Shown here: positions 34,226 through 43,253 of the stretch, in pieces | Position numbering within the stretch: position 1 is the first letter of the stretch | Layout: each line of letters begins with the position of its first letter | Source: JAEZJZ01 sp050949055 | Lineage (GTDB): Bacteria > Bacillota > UBA994 > UBA5500 | Assembly (NCBI GenBank): GCA_050949055.1 | Contig: JBMNFA010000007.1 | Coordinates: 122,791-186,790, forward strand | Length of the DNA: 64,000 nt | Reading direction: 5' to 3' | Notes under the pieces: generated by a model | The model's database searches: none | What the model saw: the letters and a program-made list of their open reading frames with translations, nothing else | What the model was told of the DNA's origin: nothing | Made by a program: the position numbers and the translations under genes

Positions 34226-35449
34226 ATGCAACTTGCCTATGGACACGAACATATAGAACTGGCGCTACCTGAACAGGTGAAGGTGATCTCCGGCCGGGGA
34301 GCGGAGGCATTGCTCGATCCGGTTACCGCCGTGCAGGCTGCCCTGCGGGCGCCGATTGGCAGCCCAGCGCTGTCCAGCCTGCTGGGCAGCGACCACAAGG
34401 TGGTCGTCTTGATCAGCGATTCCACCAGGCCCACCGGTGCCGACCTGTTTCTGCCCATATTGCTGCAGGAACTGGAGCTTTGTGGAGTCAAAGACGAGAA
34501 CATCACCCTGATGGTGGCCACCGGTGCCCATGGAGTGCTGCACGACCAGGAACTGGACGCCCTGGTGTCGCCGGAGACCAGGCAGCGCTACCGGCTGTTG
34601 GCCCACGACTGTTTTGACCAGTCCGGGCTAGTTATGGTGGGCACCACTAGCCGCGGCAACGATGTCTGGCTCAACCGCATCGCTGTGGAAGCAGACCTGC
34701 GCATCCTCACTGGAGCGGTGTCGGTGCACCCATTCGCCGGATTCGGCGGCGGGCGCAAAGCCCTATTCCCTGGGGTGGCCGGATATGAGAGCATCTGCCG
34801 CAACCATGCGCTGATGATGCATCCCAAAGCTAAACCTGGCATTTTGGCGGGCAATCCGGTGCATGAAGACCTGATGGAAGGCGTGGCCATGGCCGGCCCG
34901 CTGTTCCTGCTGAACAGCGTGATCAACGAGGCAGGCGAGATGGCAGCCATTTTCGGTGGAGACGTGGAACAAGCCCACGCCGCTGGCGTACGGGCTGTCC
35001 TGGACAGCGCCGTGGCCACGGTACCCACCGCCTATGACACCGTGATCGCCAGCGCTGGCGGCTTCCCCTATGACATCAATCTCTATCAAGCGGTAAAGGC
35101 GATGCAAAATGCCGACCGCATTGTCAAGGAAGGCGGCCAGATCGTACTCTTTGCCCAGTGCGAGCAGGGGATCGGATCGGCCAAGTTTGAGGAATGGGGC
35201 AAGCAGCGCCTGTCCTCGCAGCAACTGGGAGAGCAGCTGGCCCGGCAGTTCATTCTGGGCAAGCACAAGTGCTACTTCGTATCGGAGATTCTGGAGCAGG
35301 CGGATATCTACCTCTGCTCCAGTCTGCCGGACGAGTTGGTGTGCGAGCTGGGACTGAAGCCTTTCCATTCGCTGGACGAGATAGGCCTGCAGGGCGACGT
35401 GGTCGTGATGCCCCGCGCCACCGCCACCCTGCCGCAAATTGAGGAGTAG
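34226..35449 (+). CDS. Nickel-dependent lactate racemase family protein (LarA-like)
   Basis: About 407 residues. The LarA signature SVHPFAGFGGGRKALFPG (~171-188) contains the His and the Lys that, in LarA, bind and covalently carry the nickel-pincer cofactor; ATGAHGVLHDQEL (~95) is the family His region. LarA-like enzymes racemise or epimerise alpha-hydroxy acids. The maturation genes larB, larC and larE are not in the window, but a CbiMQO-type Co/Ni uptake operon lies 4.5 kb downstream. ATG 34226 follows AAAGGGGAGCAGAACCA; upstream in-frame sequence includes the previous terminator. Its true substrate may differ from lactate. Confidence 0.85.
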   Translation: MQLAYGHEHIELALPEQVKVISGRGAEALLDPVTAVQAALRAPIGSPALSSLLGSDHKVVVLISDSTRPTGADLFLPILLQELELCGVKDENITLMVATGAHGVLHDQELDALVSPETRQRYRLLAHDCFDQSGLVMVGTTSRGNDVWLNRIAVEADLRILTGAVSVHPFAGFGGGRKALFPGVAGYESICRNHALMMHPKAKPGILAGNPVHEDLMEGVAMAGPLFLLNSVINEAGEMAAIFGGDVEQAHAAGVRAVLDSAVATVPTAYDTVIASAGGFPYDINLYQAVKAMQNADRIVKEGGQIVLFAQCEQGIGSAKFEEWGKQRLSSQQLGEQLARQFILGKHKCYFVSEILEQADIYLCSSLPDELVCELGLKPFHSLDEIGLQGDVVVMPRATATLPQIEE

Positions 35450-35603
35450 TAACCTGTAAGAGTTGAGACATCATGCGGCGCCAGGTCTCGGTTCAACTGG
35501 TCTTGGCAGCAAGGGGACTCTGTTTCCGTGCATCCCCAGACTTGACGCCAAGCTAGTGGGTCCTTTGGAACCGGCCCCAAAAACCCACTTTGGAGGTGCT
35601 TTC

Positions 35604-36065
35604 ATGCTGCACATTGCCTTAGTTGAGCCCGAGATTCCCCAAAACACCGGGAACATCGCTCGTACCTGTGCTGCCACCGGGATTCATCTGCACCTGGTGG
35701 GCAAGCTGGGCTTTTCCATATCCGACAAGTGGGTAAAGCGGGCTGGATTGGATTACTGGCATCTGGTGGAGATCAGCCAACATCACATCCTGGACGAGTT
35801 GTGGCGGGCGTATCCCGAGAGCACCTTCTGGTATGCATCCACCAAGGTCCGCCGCCGGTATACGGATGCCGACTATCGCGACGGCGATTTTCTGGTTTTC
35901 GGCAAGGAAACCAAAGGGCTGCCAGAGGACCTGCTGCAGGCCCACCTGGATACAGCGATCAGGATCCCAATGATCGACCCGGCCCGCTCCCTCAATCTGG
36001 CCAACTCGGTGGCCGTCGTCGCCTACGAGGCTTTGCGTCAGTTGGGCTTTCCAGGCCTGCGTTGA
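35604..36065 (+). CDS. trmL: tRNA (cytidine(34)-2'-O)-methyltransferase
   Basis: 153 residues, matching TrmL (YibK) of the SPOUT family, which methylates the wobble base of tRNA-Leu with S-adenosylmethionine. The N-terminus LHIALVEPEIPQNTGNIARTC and the knot region DFLVFGKETKGLP and RIPMIDPARSLNLANSVAVVAYEALRQ (shown in parts) are diagnostic. ATG 35604 follows TGGAGGTGCTTTC; a longer frame back to 35463 has no such site. Stand-alone gene. Confidence 0.94.
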   Translation: MLHIALVEPEIPQNTGNIARTCAATGIHLHLVGKLGFSISDKWVKRAGLDYWHLVEISQHHILDELWRAYPESTFWYASTKVRRRYTDADYRDGDFLVFGKETKGLPEDLLQAHLDTAIRIPMIDPARSLNLANSVAVVAYEALRQLGFPGLR

Positions 36066-36159
36066 CTTGGCTGGAAACCAGCAACTTCCTCTGTGGGAAC
36101 CTGAAAACCTCTCAAGTCGTCTACAACTACTGAACAGACGCAAAGGAGGTTTGAGTTAG

Positions 36160-37944
36160 GTGCAAAACTGGAAAAGGAGAATTGGGGCAGCCACGCTTTG
36201 CCTGACCATGCTCAGTGCGAGTCCGGGTGTCATTGCCTGGCAGCCATCGTTAACCCCGATGCTTGATACTGAGATCAGTATCAGAGACGAGGCGCACCTG
36301 TCACTAAGCGGGGAGCTGGTCTGGGAAGACCTCGAGGGCGGCTTCTATGCCGTTAACGGCTGCCGCTTGATTGGCGACCAGGAACTGTTTGCAGGACTCC
36401 TGGGACAATGGGTAGAGGTGGTGGGCACCGTGTCCAGGGAGATGTCCGTCTACATGACCAGGGCGATCGTGGTGGAAGAGATCACCCCTGTCAGTGAGAT
36501 CACCCTCACTGGTGTGGTCACCTTTATGGATTTGGAGGGTGGCTTCTACAGCGTGAATGGGTATCGCCTGGTGGGTGACCAGAAGCGGTTTGAGCAGTAC
36601 CTGGGTCTTCAGGTGAAGTTGACAGGAACTTTGGATGACGGCATGTCCATCTACATGACCAAAGGAATTAAGGTAAAGCAGATTGAGTTATCAGAGCGGC
36701 AGACGCTTACCGGAGAATTGACCTGGCGGGACTTGGAGACAGGATTCTATGCTGTCGCAGGCTATCGTCTGATCGGTGATGGCGATCAGTTCGCTCACTA
36801 TCTTGGCAAGCAAGTGATGGTGGTGGGTACCCTGTCCAACGAACCCTCCATCTACATGACCAAGGCAATCAAGGTGGAGGCCATTCGGCTGCTGCCGGTG
36901 GAGATAGATGTTCCTCCCGCAGACGATCGGTATCGGCCCCTTGATGCCACCCGTCGGCTGCCTGCAGGGGTCTCCATTGATGGGACTCGGGCGAACTTCA
37001 GCCAGCACCCGGAGGTGGTCGAAGGCACACTATATATCCCCTTGAAGGCTCTGGTCAAGGCGGCTGGCGGCAGAGTGCGCTGGGCTGGGAATACCAAGAC
37101 AGCCACGGTGGAGTTGGCCGACCGGATTGCCACCTTTGTGGTAGGTGAAAAACAGGCGGAGATGAATGAGCATGGCGTCTACTATTTTCAGCGCAATTTG
37201 ATCACCATGGCTGGCGCACCGCTATTGCTGCGTGGTCACACCTATGTATCCGCCGACGCGTTGAGCAGCGTGCTGGGGATGATGGAAGAAACAGGCGCAG
37301 GTGACGGTGCCCTGAGCCTGGCTTCAGCCCAGGCGATCAAGGAGCAGCTGCAGAATCAAAGGCCGGAGGACCAGATGGGAGAAGTGGTTAGCGGAAGCAT
37401 TCGCGAGGTCCAGACTAGCGGCCGCACTCGCTTCCTGCTAGCCGGCCCTGAGATGTCTAACGGGGAGCCGTATTTGATCTGGGTGACAGTGAGCGACGAT
37501 ACCAACCTGCTGTGGTCGACCGGCAGAGCAGCCAGCCTGGACGATTTGACAGCTGACCGACAGGTGACGGTGGTCCTTTCCGGCCCCATTCTGGAGTCGT
37601 ATCCTGCGCAAGGCGGGGCTCGCACGGTGATCATCGCTGCTGATCAGAGCCAGGCTGAGCCAAGCACAGAGCTGTTCACTGGCACCATCGAGGATATTTC
37701 CTTCGGTGAACGAACCCGCATCCTGGTTTCCGGACCCGCCATGTCCAGCGGAGAGCCGGCTATGGTCTGGGTGACTCTGAGTGACGATGCCCAAATCTTC
37801 TGGTGGAACAACGACAATCGTCCGGCTGACATCTCCGATTTGAAAGTGGGGCAGCGGGTGGAAGTGAGGCTGGTGGGACCGTTGCTGATGTCCTATCCGG
37901 CGCAGGGTGGCGCTGATCGCGTCACCATTCTCAAACAGCAATAA
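36160..37944 (+). CDS. Secreted repeat protein with copper-amine-oxidase-N-like domain
   Basis: 594 residues. The signal peptide is ~1-26 (LCLTMLSASPGVIAW). Three ~65-residue repeats follow at ~49-108, 114-175 and 180-242, each with (D/W)LE(G/T)GFYxVxGxRLxGD and ending SxYMTxxIxV. Next comes a region like the copper amine oxidase N-terminal domain (~265-385, IPLKALVKAAGGRVRW), a common stalk in Clostridia surface proteins. The C-terminus holds two ~90-residue repeats, each with SGP-x-MSxGEP and later SYPAQGGA. GTG 36160 follows AAAGGAGGTTTGAGTTAG. Probably exported and cell-surface associated; function unknown. It is followed by a clear terminator. Confidence 0.82.
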   Translation: MQNWKRRIGAATLCLTMLSASPGVIAWQPSLTPMLDTEISIRDEAHLSLSGELVWEDLEGGFYAVNGCRLIGDQELFAGLLGQWVEVVGTVSREMSVYMTRAIVVEEITPVSEITLTGVVTFMDLEGGFYSVNGYRLVGDQKRFEQYLGLQVKLTGTLDDGMSIYMTKGIKVKQIELSERQTLTGELTWRDLETGFYAVAGYRLIGDGDQFAHYLGKQVMVVGTLSNEPSIYMTKAIKVEAIRLLPVEIDVPPADDRYRPLDATRRLPAGVSIDGTRANFSQHPEVVEGTLYIPLKALVKAAGGRVRWAGNTKTATVELADRIATFVVGEKQAEMNEHGVYYFQRNLITMAGAPLLLRGHTYVSADALSSVLGMMEETGAGDGALSLASAQAIKEQLQNQRPEDQMGEVVSGSIREVQTSGRTRFLLAGPEMSNGEPYLIWVTVSDDTNLLWSTGRAASLDDLTADRQVTVVLSGPILESYPAQGGARTVIIAADQSQAEPSTELFTGTIEDISFGERTRILVSGPAMSSGEPAMVWVTLSDDAQIFWWNNDNRPADISDLKVGQRVEVRLVGPLLMSYPAQGGADRVTILKQQ

Positions 37945-37963
37945 AGACTGTCCTGAGCTCTGT

Positions 37964-37992
37964 AAGCCCTGCGGTTGCCCGCAGGGCTTTTT
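37964..37992 (+). terminator. Terminator of the secreted repeat protein gene
   Basis: AGCCCTGCGG-TTG-CCCGCAGGGC-TTTTT: short GC-rich stem with a run of five T after it. Confidence 0.9.
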
Positions 37993-38082
37993 GATGCTGG
38001 TGTAGAACTATACCCCGAGCGCAGCAACGTTCAGTCGCAGTCTACCTTTACCCTCATACGGGTGCCGAAGGAGGAATTAGCC

Positions 38083-39669
38083 GTGATCCGTATCGACGAA
38101 CATGTCAAGAGGAGTATCGATCAAGTATTCTCTTACTGGGATCGCCCAGGCAGCCCTGGGGCGGCATTGGCGGTCACCATCGATGGAGAGCTGGCTTACG
38201 CCAAGGGCTACGGCATGGCCAATCTGGAATATGGTCTGCCGATCATCAAAGAAACCATCTTCCACGTAGCATCTGTCTCCAAGCAGTTTACGGCGATGGC
38301 CGTCATGCTGTTGGTGGAAGAGGGGAGACTCTCTCTGGATGAGGACATCCATACCTACCTGCCAGAGCTGCCGGACTTTGGACACAAGATCACCCTGGCG
38401 CACCTGCTTCATCACACCAGCGGGCTGCGGGATCAATGGGAGCTGCTAGTGACAGCGGGTTGGCGAATGGACGATGTGATCACCCGCGAGCAAATCCTGA
38501 AGCTGGTGCACAGACAGCGTCAGCTGAACTTTCAACCCGGGGCGGAGTACCTGTACTCCAATACTGGTTTCACTCTGGCGGCAGAGATCGTCCATCGGGT
38601 GAGCGGCCAGACGCTGCGCGAGTTCTGTGCCCAGCGCATCTTTACGCCCCTGGGGATGATGAACACCCACTTCCATGATGATCACCAGGAGATCGTCCCC
38701 AACCGCGCCTATTCCTACGCCCCGCAAGGCGAAGAAGGCTGGCGCAAAGCCGTGCTCAGCTATGCGACGGTGGGGGCGACCAGCCTGTTCACCACGGTAG
38801 TGGATCTGGCCAAATGGCTGCACAACTTTGCTACCCACACGGTAGGCAGCGCCGCCACCTTCCAGCGCATGCAGACCGAGTTTACCTTGCTGGACGGCAC
38901 ACCGTCCGACTATGGTTTGGGGTTGATGCTGAACCATTATCACGGCCTGCGTGAGGTCGGCCACAGCGGAGCTGATGCCGGTTTCCGTGCTTGGTGTGGC
39001 CGTTTCCCCGAGCGCGGCCTGGGGATCGTGATTCTCAGCAACTTTGCCTGTGCCATCCCTAGGGACCTGGCGCACCAAGTGGCTGAGATTCTCTTGCCCG
39101 AATTGCGGCAGGAGGTAGCCCCAAGCGAATTGCCGAGAGCAGAAGACTATCAGGGGGAGTATTTCCTGCTCACCGATGGGACTCCTATCAGCCTGCAACT
39201 GCGGGGCGAAGAGTTGCACTTTCACTGGGCTGGCAGGGGGGAAGGGCTGCTGCAGGCGGTGGCAGCAGACACCTGGGATTGCCCGGAGCTCGGTATGCGG
39301 ATTGTTGGTACCAACCCCGGCAATGGCCGTATTGAACGCTTGGCGCTGCAGTCCCCCCGGATGAACCTGGGTGCCCGCAGGTTGCCCGCCTATCAGATAT
39401 CGGTGGAGCAGTTGGCCGCTTACGAAGGAGAATACTATGCAGAAGAGCTGGCTGTGACCTATCACCTGCAAGTGAGATCGGATAAGCTGGTGGCCACTTC
39501 CCTCAGACACAGCGACCTACCGCTGATACCCTCTGGGCCGGATGCCTTTATCGGAGGCCAGGCCCGGGTGGGTGACATTCAGTTCCAGCGAGACGAATCA
39601 GGCCGGATTACAGGCATGTACTGGTCTGGCAATCGGGTGCGCAACCTGTGGTTTGAGCGACGCAACTAA
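38083..39669 (+). CDS. Cytoplasmic serine hydrolase of the beta-lactamase/PBP4* family
   Basis: About 528 residues with no signal peptide. It has the SxxK serine in SVSK (64-67), YSN (158-160) and HSG near 296 as the third active-site element. A beta-rich C-terminal domain (~350-528) follows, with DYQGEYF and AYEGEYYAEEL repeats typical of DUF3471-like tails. These enzymes include D-aminopeptidases and esterases. GTG 38083 follows AAGGAGGAATTAGCC and is much better placed than the longer frame starting at 37975, which would cross the preceding terminator. Paralogue of the membrane form at 15200. Confidence 0.88.
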   Translation: MIRIDEHVKRSIDQVFSYWDRPGSPGAALAVTIDGELAYAKGYGMANLEYGLPIIKETIFHVASVSKQFTAMAVMLLVEEGRLSLDEDIHTYLPELPDFGHKITLAHLLHHTSGLRDQWELLVTAGWRMDDVITREQILKLVHRQRQLNFQPGAEYLYSNTGFTLAAEIVHRVSGQTLREFCAQRIFTPLGMMNTHFHDDHQEIVPNRAYSYAPQGEEGWRKAVLSYATVGATSLFTTVVDLAKWLHNFATHTVGSAATFQRMQTEFTLLDGTPSDYGLGLMLNHYHGLREVGHSGADAGFRAWCGRFPERGLGIVILSNFACAIPRDLAHQVAEILLPELRQEVAPSELPRAEDYQGEYFLLTDGTPISLQLRGEELHFHWAGRGEGLLQAVAADTWDCPELGMRIVGTNPGNGRIERLALQSPRMNLGARRLPAYQISVEQLAAYEGEYYAEELAVTYHLQVRSDKLVATSLRHSDLPLIPSGPDAFIGGQARVGDIQFQRDESGRITGMYWSGNRVRNLWFERRN

Positions 39670-39782
39670 GGCAATAGGTTCCCTGGAGGCCAGCGTGAGT
39701 CGCGAGCCCGGCTCGCATCGCTGAGCCTCCTAGAATACGATCTGGTTCTCTCGAATGACCAACTCTGCTCGTCTTGAAATGA

Positions 39783-39833
39783 TGTCATTCCGAGTGCGGC
39801 GAGGAAGCCAAAGCCTGGCCGCGCTCGGGATGA
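39783..39833. repeat. GTCATTCCGAG-type inverted repeat
   Basis: GTCATTCCGAGTGCGGC pairs with GCCGCGCTCGGGATGAC across a short loop. It is related to the elements at 9068, 57717 and 60068, and lies in the gap upstream of cbiM, far from either coding end. Confidence 0.6.
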
Positions 39834-39947
39834 CTCTTTTTTATCTGGGGAAAAGTGACTGTCTTGCTGCCGAATTGGGCAACATCCTTAGTGGAAGTTT
39901 CGCCCAGCCAGCATCCGCTGACGGCCGGGCGGTAGGAGGGGTTTGCG

Positions 39948-40709
39948 ATGAGCCACATTCATTTGCCCGATGGGGTGTTGCCATTTGCCTGGTGGTTTTT
40001 GGGCGACTTGGTTGCTCTCGGCTGGCTGCTGTTGGCGTTACGCAGGGTGGGCAGGCCGGGCCAGCGTCCACCCCTGCCTCTGCTCGGCGCTTTGGGCGCC
40101 TGCATGTTGCTGACCATGTCAGTTCCGTTGGGGCCGTTGCCCCTGCATCTAAATCTGACCGTACTCACCGGCATTTTGGCTGGGCCATGGCTCGGCTATA
40201 TCACCGTCCTTCTGGTCACTGCCATGCTCAGCTTGATGGGGCATGGCGGATTGACTGTGTTCGGCATCAACTCCCTGATCTTAGGCCTGGAAGTGTCCAT
40301 TGGCTGGTGGCTATTCCATCGTCTCTGCAGTCATTGGCGCCTCGATCGCAGGGTATTGACTGCATCGTTGTTGGCGCTGACCATCTCCATTACCGTCTCA
40401 TTCAGCATTGTCGGTTGGAGTACGGGGCTATGGGCTGCCGGCCTGCCAGGGCATGGCCATGACCTACACCACCATTCCGATCATACTCAGGTGCAATCGG
40501 TCAGTGGCGTGCCCGCATCGACGTGCGTTAGTCTGAAGGATGCGGTGATCGAGTGGAATTTTCTCGGCCAGTCGGGCCTGGTAGCTTTGGGGCTGCTGTT
40601 TAGCATGGGCTTGCTGGCCGAGGGGGTGGCCACTCTGGTCATCGCCCGTTACCTACAGAAGGTGCGCCCGGACTTGTTGCTGTCTACCCGCAGGGGTGAT
40701 GGGCGGTGA
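39948..40709 (+). CDS. cbiM: Cobalt/nickel ECF transporter substrate-binding subunit CbiM
   Basis: 253 residues, with the N-terminal metal-binding start MSHIHLPDG, ~7 predicted membrane helices and MGHGGLTVFGINSL (~97) containing the family His. A His-rich loop (GHGHDLHHHSDH, ~165-178) may load metal. CbiM captures Co2+ or Ni2+; the two metals cannot be told apart from sequence. ATG 39948 follows GGAGGGGTTTGCG. The stop overlaps the GTG of cbiQ, so cbiM-cbiQ-cbiO are coupled. No cobalamin riboswitch is visible upstream and no CbiN or CbiL gene is present. Confidence 0.9.
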   Translation: MSHIHLPDGVLPFAWWFLGDLVALGWLLLALRRVGRPGQRPPLPLLGALGACMLLTMSVPLGPLPLHLNLTVLTGILAGPWLGYITVLLVTAMLSLMGHGGLTVFGINSLILGLEVSIGWWLFHRLCSHWRLDRRVLTASLLALTISITVSFSIVGWSTGLWAAGLPGHGHDLHHHSDHTQVQSVSGVPASTCVSLKDAVIEWNFLGQSGLVALGLLFSMGLLAEGVATLVIARYLQKVRPDLLLSTRRGDGR

Positions 40710-41413
40710 GGTTAGCTCAGATGGACCGGCTGGCGGTCACCGGAGGCAGCTATCTGCACCGGGCTGCCGCCAGCAGCAAACTGCTAGGCTGCGCCATTCT
40801 GCTCGTTGGCTTGCTGCTGGCTGATGGATTTGTTCAGCTGCTCCTGCTTCTACTACCCTTGCTCGCGCTCTGGCCGTGTTCGGGTTTGCCAATCGGCGTC
40901 CTGCTTCCTTTGGCCTGCTATCCGGCAGCGTTCAGCTTGCCCTTCGCCCTCTTGCGCATGGGGGAACTGGGTATCCAAGCGGCGCTCTTTCCCCTGCGGT
41001 CTGTAACAGCTGCGTTGGTGCTGATGCTGGTGTTGGCTAGCACGCCCTATCCACAACTGATCTCCGCGCTATCCCGAATACTTCCAGGCGCTTTGGCGAA
41101 CGGCGTTTTGTTGATCTACCGCCTGTTTTTCGTCATGGTCGGTTCACTGGAACGTCTGCTCAGCAACCTGCGCCTGCGGGGCGTCCTTACCTGGCGCAAC
41201 TTGCCGCTCAGCATCCTGGCCACTCTCCGCGCCTTGGGCCTGGTGTTTGTGCAGACCATCGCTGTCGGAGAGACGATGCAGCAGGTCTTAGAGCTGCGCG
41301 GATACCAAGATGGCCTGTTGACGTCCGATACATCGCCATCCGTCAACCTTCTGGAGGGTGGGCTGCTCTGCTGCTTGGCCCTGTTCGTGTTGGGGGTGAT
41401 TCTGATTGGCTGA
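40706..41413 (+). CDS. cbiQ: ECF transporter transmembrane subunit CbiQ
   Basis: 235 residues with 5-6 hydrophobic segments and the coupling-helix motif region LLSNLRLRGVLTW. The family pattern AAASSKLLGCAILLVGLLL near the start is also seen. It links the CbiM substrate unit to the CbiO ATPase. The GTG start at 40706 overlaps the cbiM stop, and the 3' end overlaps the cbiO start. Shorter than many CbiQ proteins (~250-270) but complete. Confidence 0.85.
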   Translation: MRLAQMDRLAVTGGSYLHRAAASSKLLGCAILLVGLLLADGFVQLLLLLLPLLALWPCSGLPIGVLLPLACYPAAFSLPFALLRMGELGIQAALFPLRSVTAALVLMLVLASTPYPQLISALSRILPGALANGVLLIYRLFFVMVGSLERLLSNLRLRGVLTWRNLPLSILATLRALGLVFVQTIAVGETMQQVLELRGYQDGLLTSDTSPSVNLLEGGLLCCLALFVLGVILIG

Positions 41414-42239
41414 ACTGGCGGTGCATGTCCGCTCATTACGGCACGTCTATCAGGATCAGACCGAGGTGCGAGCGGAAGGGATTCCCTTCCAGGTGGAAGC
41501 AGGCGAGCTGGTGGCCCTGATCGGCGCCACCGGTACCGGAAAGACGACTTTGTTCCGCCATATCCTGGGGCTGCTGAAGCCTGATGAAGGAGAGGTGAGG
41601 GTGCTGGGTCGGGATCCCTATGCCGACTTTGCCGCCCTGCGTCATCAGGTAAGCGCTGTGTTCCAGAACCCGGACGAGCAGATCGTCGGGCCCACCGTGT
41701 ATGACGATATTGCCCTCGCCCTTCGGGCTCGCCGTATGGACAAACGTGAAATTGAACAACGGGTGCTGGATGTGGCTGAGCGGCTGGGGATAGAACATCT
41801 GCTCACCAAGATCCCCCACTTCCTCAGCGGGGGCCAGAAACAGAAGGTAGCATTGGCGGGGGCGCTGGTGGTGGAGCCTACCTTGTTAATTCTGGACGAG
41901 CCGTTCAGCGGTTTGGATGGCAGAGCGCGCTGTCAGCTGATCGGTTGGCTGCGCAATCTGAATCGTGAGCAAGGCACTACGGTGGTGTTTTCTACCCACG
42001 ATTTGGACTTGGTGCCTGAGCTGGCGGAGCGGGTTTATGTGTTGCACCACGGACACCTAGTGCTTTGCGGAACGCCCGCAGAAGTACTGTCGGAGGCGGA
42101 GGCACTGCGCGCCGTGGAGCTGGAGCCTCCCTGTTTGGTGAGGCTGTTTGCTGGTCTGCCGCTGTCTGTGTGCAAACCACCGGTATCGGTACGGGAAGGT
42201 CGGCGAATACTGGAAAAGGCACTGTTGGAGCCTCGCTAA
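41406..42239 (+). CDS. cbiO: ECF transporter ATPase CbiO
   Basis: 277 residues. Walker A GATGTGKTT (~40), Q-loop FQNPDEQIVGPTVYDDI with the ECF-type sequence, signature LSGGQKQKVALAGAL (~140) and Walker B LLILDEPFSGLD (~160). It powers the CbiMQ metal importer. The start is TTG 41406, overlapping the last codons of cbiQ; the GTG at 41421 is an alternative. A single CbiO would act as a homodimer. No terminator is obvious before the next promoter at 42298. Confidence 0.9.
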   Translation: MAELAVHVRSLRHVYQDQTEVRAEGIPFQVEAGELVALIGATGTGKTTLFRHILGLLKPDEGEVRVLGRDPYADFAALRHQVSAVFQNPDEQIVGPTVYDDIALALRARRMDKREIEQRVLDVAERLGIEHLLTKIPHFLSGGQKQKVALAGALVVEPTLLILDEPFSGLDGRARCQLIGWLRNLNREQGTTVVFSTHDLDLVPELAERVYVLHHGHLVLCGTPAEVLSEAEALRAVELEPPCLVRLFAGLPLSVCKPPVSVREGRRILEKALLEPR

Positions 42240-42297
42240 AAATGGGTGACATTCTGGTTATTATCAAGATATTTTTTAATATTCCGTATAATTGTAG

Positions 42298-42326
42298 TTG
42301 AATGGTTCCTTCGCCTCCTTTATAAT
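42298..42326 (+). promoter_or_regulatory. Promoter of the double-zinc-ribbon gene (TTGAAT-17-TATAAT)
   Basis: TTGAAT (42298-42303) and a consensus TATAAT (42321-42326), spacing 17 bp. Just downstream (42328-42347) is a dyad TTGATA-8-TATCAA across the expected start of transcription, a possible operator. Confidence 0.75.
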
Positions 42327-42369
42327 GTTGATAGGACGGATTATCAATAAGAGAGAGGGGATTGAGGTA

Positions 42370-43233
42370 ATGAAGAAATTTAGATGCAAGATCTGCGGCT
42401 ACATTCTCGAACATAAAGACGATCAGCTTCCGTTGCCGCCGTGTCCCGAATGTGGCGCGGTGGATGAGTGGGAAGAAGTGAATGAAAAGGAACCGGCTGT
42501 GCCCAGCCCTGGCGAGGCCAGCGTCGAACAGATGCTCCCCCGGGAGGTTAGCCACGACGCGATGCTAGCTTTTGCTGAGCTGCCAGTGGACGAAACTGAT
42601 GTACCCGCATCTGACAGCGACCCCTTTGGCAAAGCCGCTGAGACTGGTTTTGAGCATGTGGTGCCGGCCGATTTTACCGTAGGAGAAGTGGCTGCTAGCG
42701 GTCTGGACGCTGACCGTGACGCCAGTACTGCGATAGAGATCAGCGACCATCCATTTCAGCGACCTGAAGAGACCGGTTTTGAGAAGGTAATTCCCCCAGA
42801 TATCACCGAGGGGGTCACTGGTGTGGTTACCGAGCCGATCGCGGATGCCCAGGACCAGGAAGGCGACAGCCAAGCCTTCGCGCAGCCCAAGGCCACCGGT
42901 TTTGAGCAGTTCATCCCCCACGATTTCACGGAAGGTGATGCCAGTCAAGCGATCAACTTGCAGAACGTTGAGCATGAGGAAGGGGAACGCAGCGTGGCCT
43001 TCGACCGTCCGGAAGTAACCGGCTTCGATCAGGCTGTTCCCCATGACTTCACCGAAGGAGACATCTTCACCGTAGCCAGCTTGCGCGTGGTGCAAGACGA
43101 TGAATCGCTGGCACCGGAAGTGAAGCGTATGGTCTGCCCCGGCTGTGGCACAGTAGTTGTTATAGTAGAGCCTGGAAGAACACTGCCCCCCTGTCCAATC
43201 TGTAACAAAGAAGTGGAGTGGCAAGAGAAGTAG
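42370..43233 (+). CDS. Protein with a zinc ribbon at each end and four internal repeats
   Basis: 287 residues, not recognised as a named family. The N-terminus has C6-x2-C9-x15-C25-x2-C28 and the C-terminus C256-x2-C259-x15-C275-x2-C278. Both share the tail LPPCPxC then EW, so they are two copies of one rubredoxin-like ribbon. Between them four acidic repeats have TGF(E/D) at residues 92, 135, 176 and 217, with the consensus (A/P)F-x-x-P-x-x-TGFE-x-x-(I/V)P-x-DFTEG and a 41-43 residue period. The spacer is rich in Glu/Asp and likely extended. ATG 42370 follows AGAGAGGGGATTGAGGTA. It has its own promoter and terminator. A scaffold or binding protein is plausible, but there is no direct evidence. 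Confidence 0.83.
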   Translation: MKKFRCKICGYILEHKDDQLPLPPCPECGAVDEWEEVNEKEPAVPSPGEASVEQMLPREVSHDAMLAFAELPVDETDVPASDSDPFGKAAETGFEHVVPADFTVGEVAASGLDADRDASTAIEISDHPFQRPEETGFEKVIPPDITEGVTGVVTEPIADAQDQEGDSQAFAQPKATGFEQFIPHDFTEGDASQAINLQNVEHEEGERSVAFDRPEVTGFDQAVPHDFTEGDIFTVASLRVVQDDESLAPEVKRMVCPGCGTVVVIVEPGRTLPPCPICNKEVEWQEK

Positions 43234-43253
43234 TTCCGATTGCTCGGGCAAAG

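Noticed and set aside
38446..39510. Open frame of ~354 codons antisense to the serine hydrolase gene
   Set aside because: It lies fully inside the well-supported plus-strand gene, and its sequence has no family look, only the biased composition expected from a GC-rich shadow frame.
39670..39947. Possible cobalamin or NiCo riboswitch ahead of cbiM
   Set aside because: None of the conserved cores could be found; the gap mainly holds a dispersed inverted repeat.
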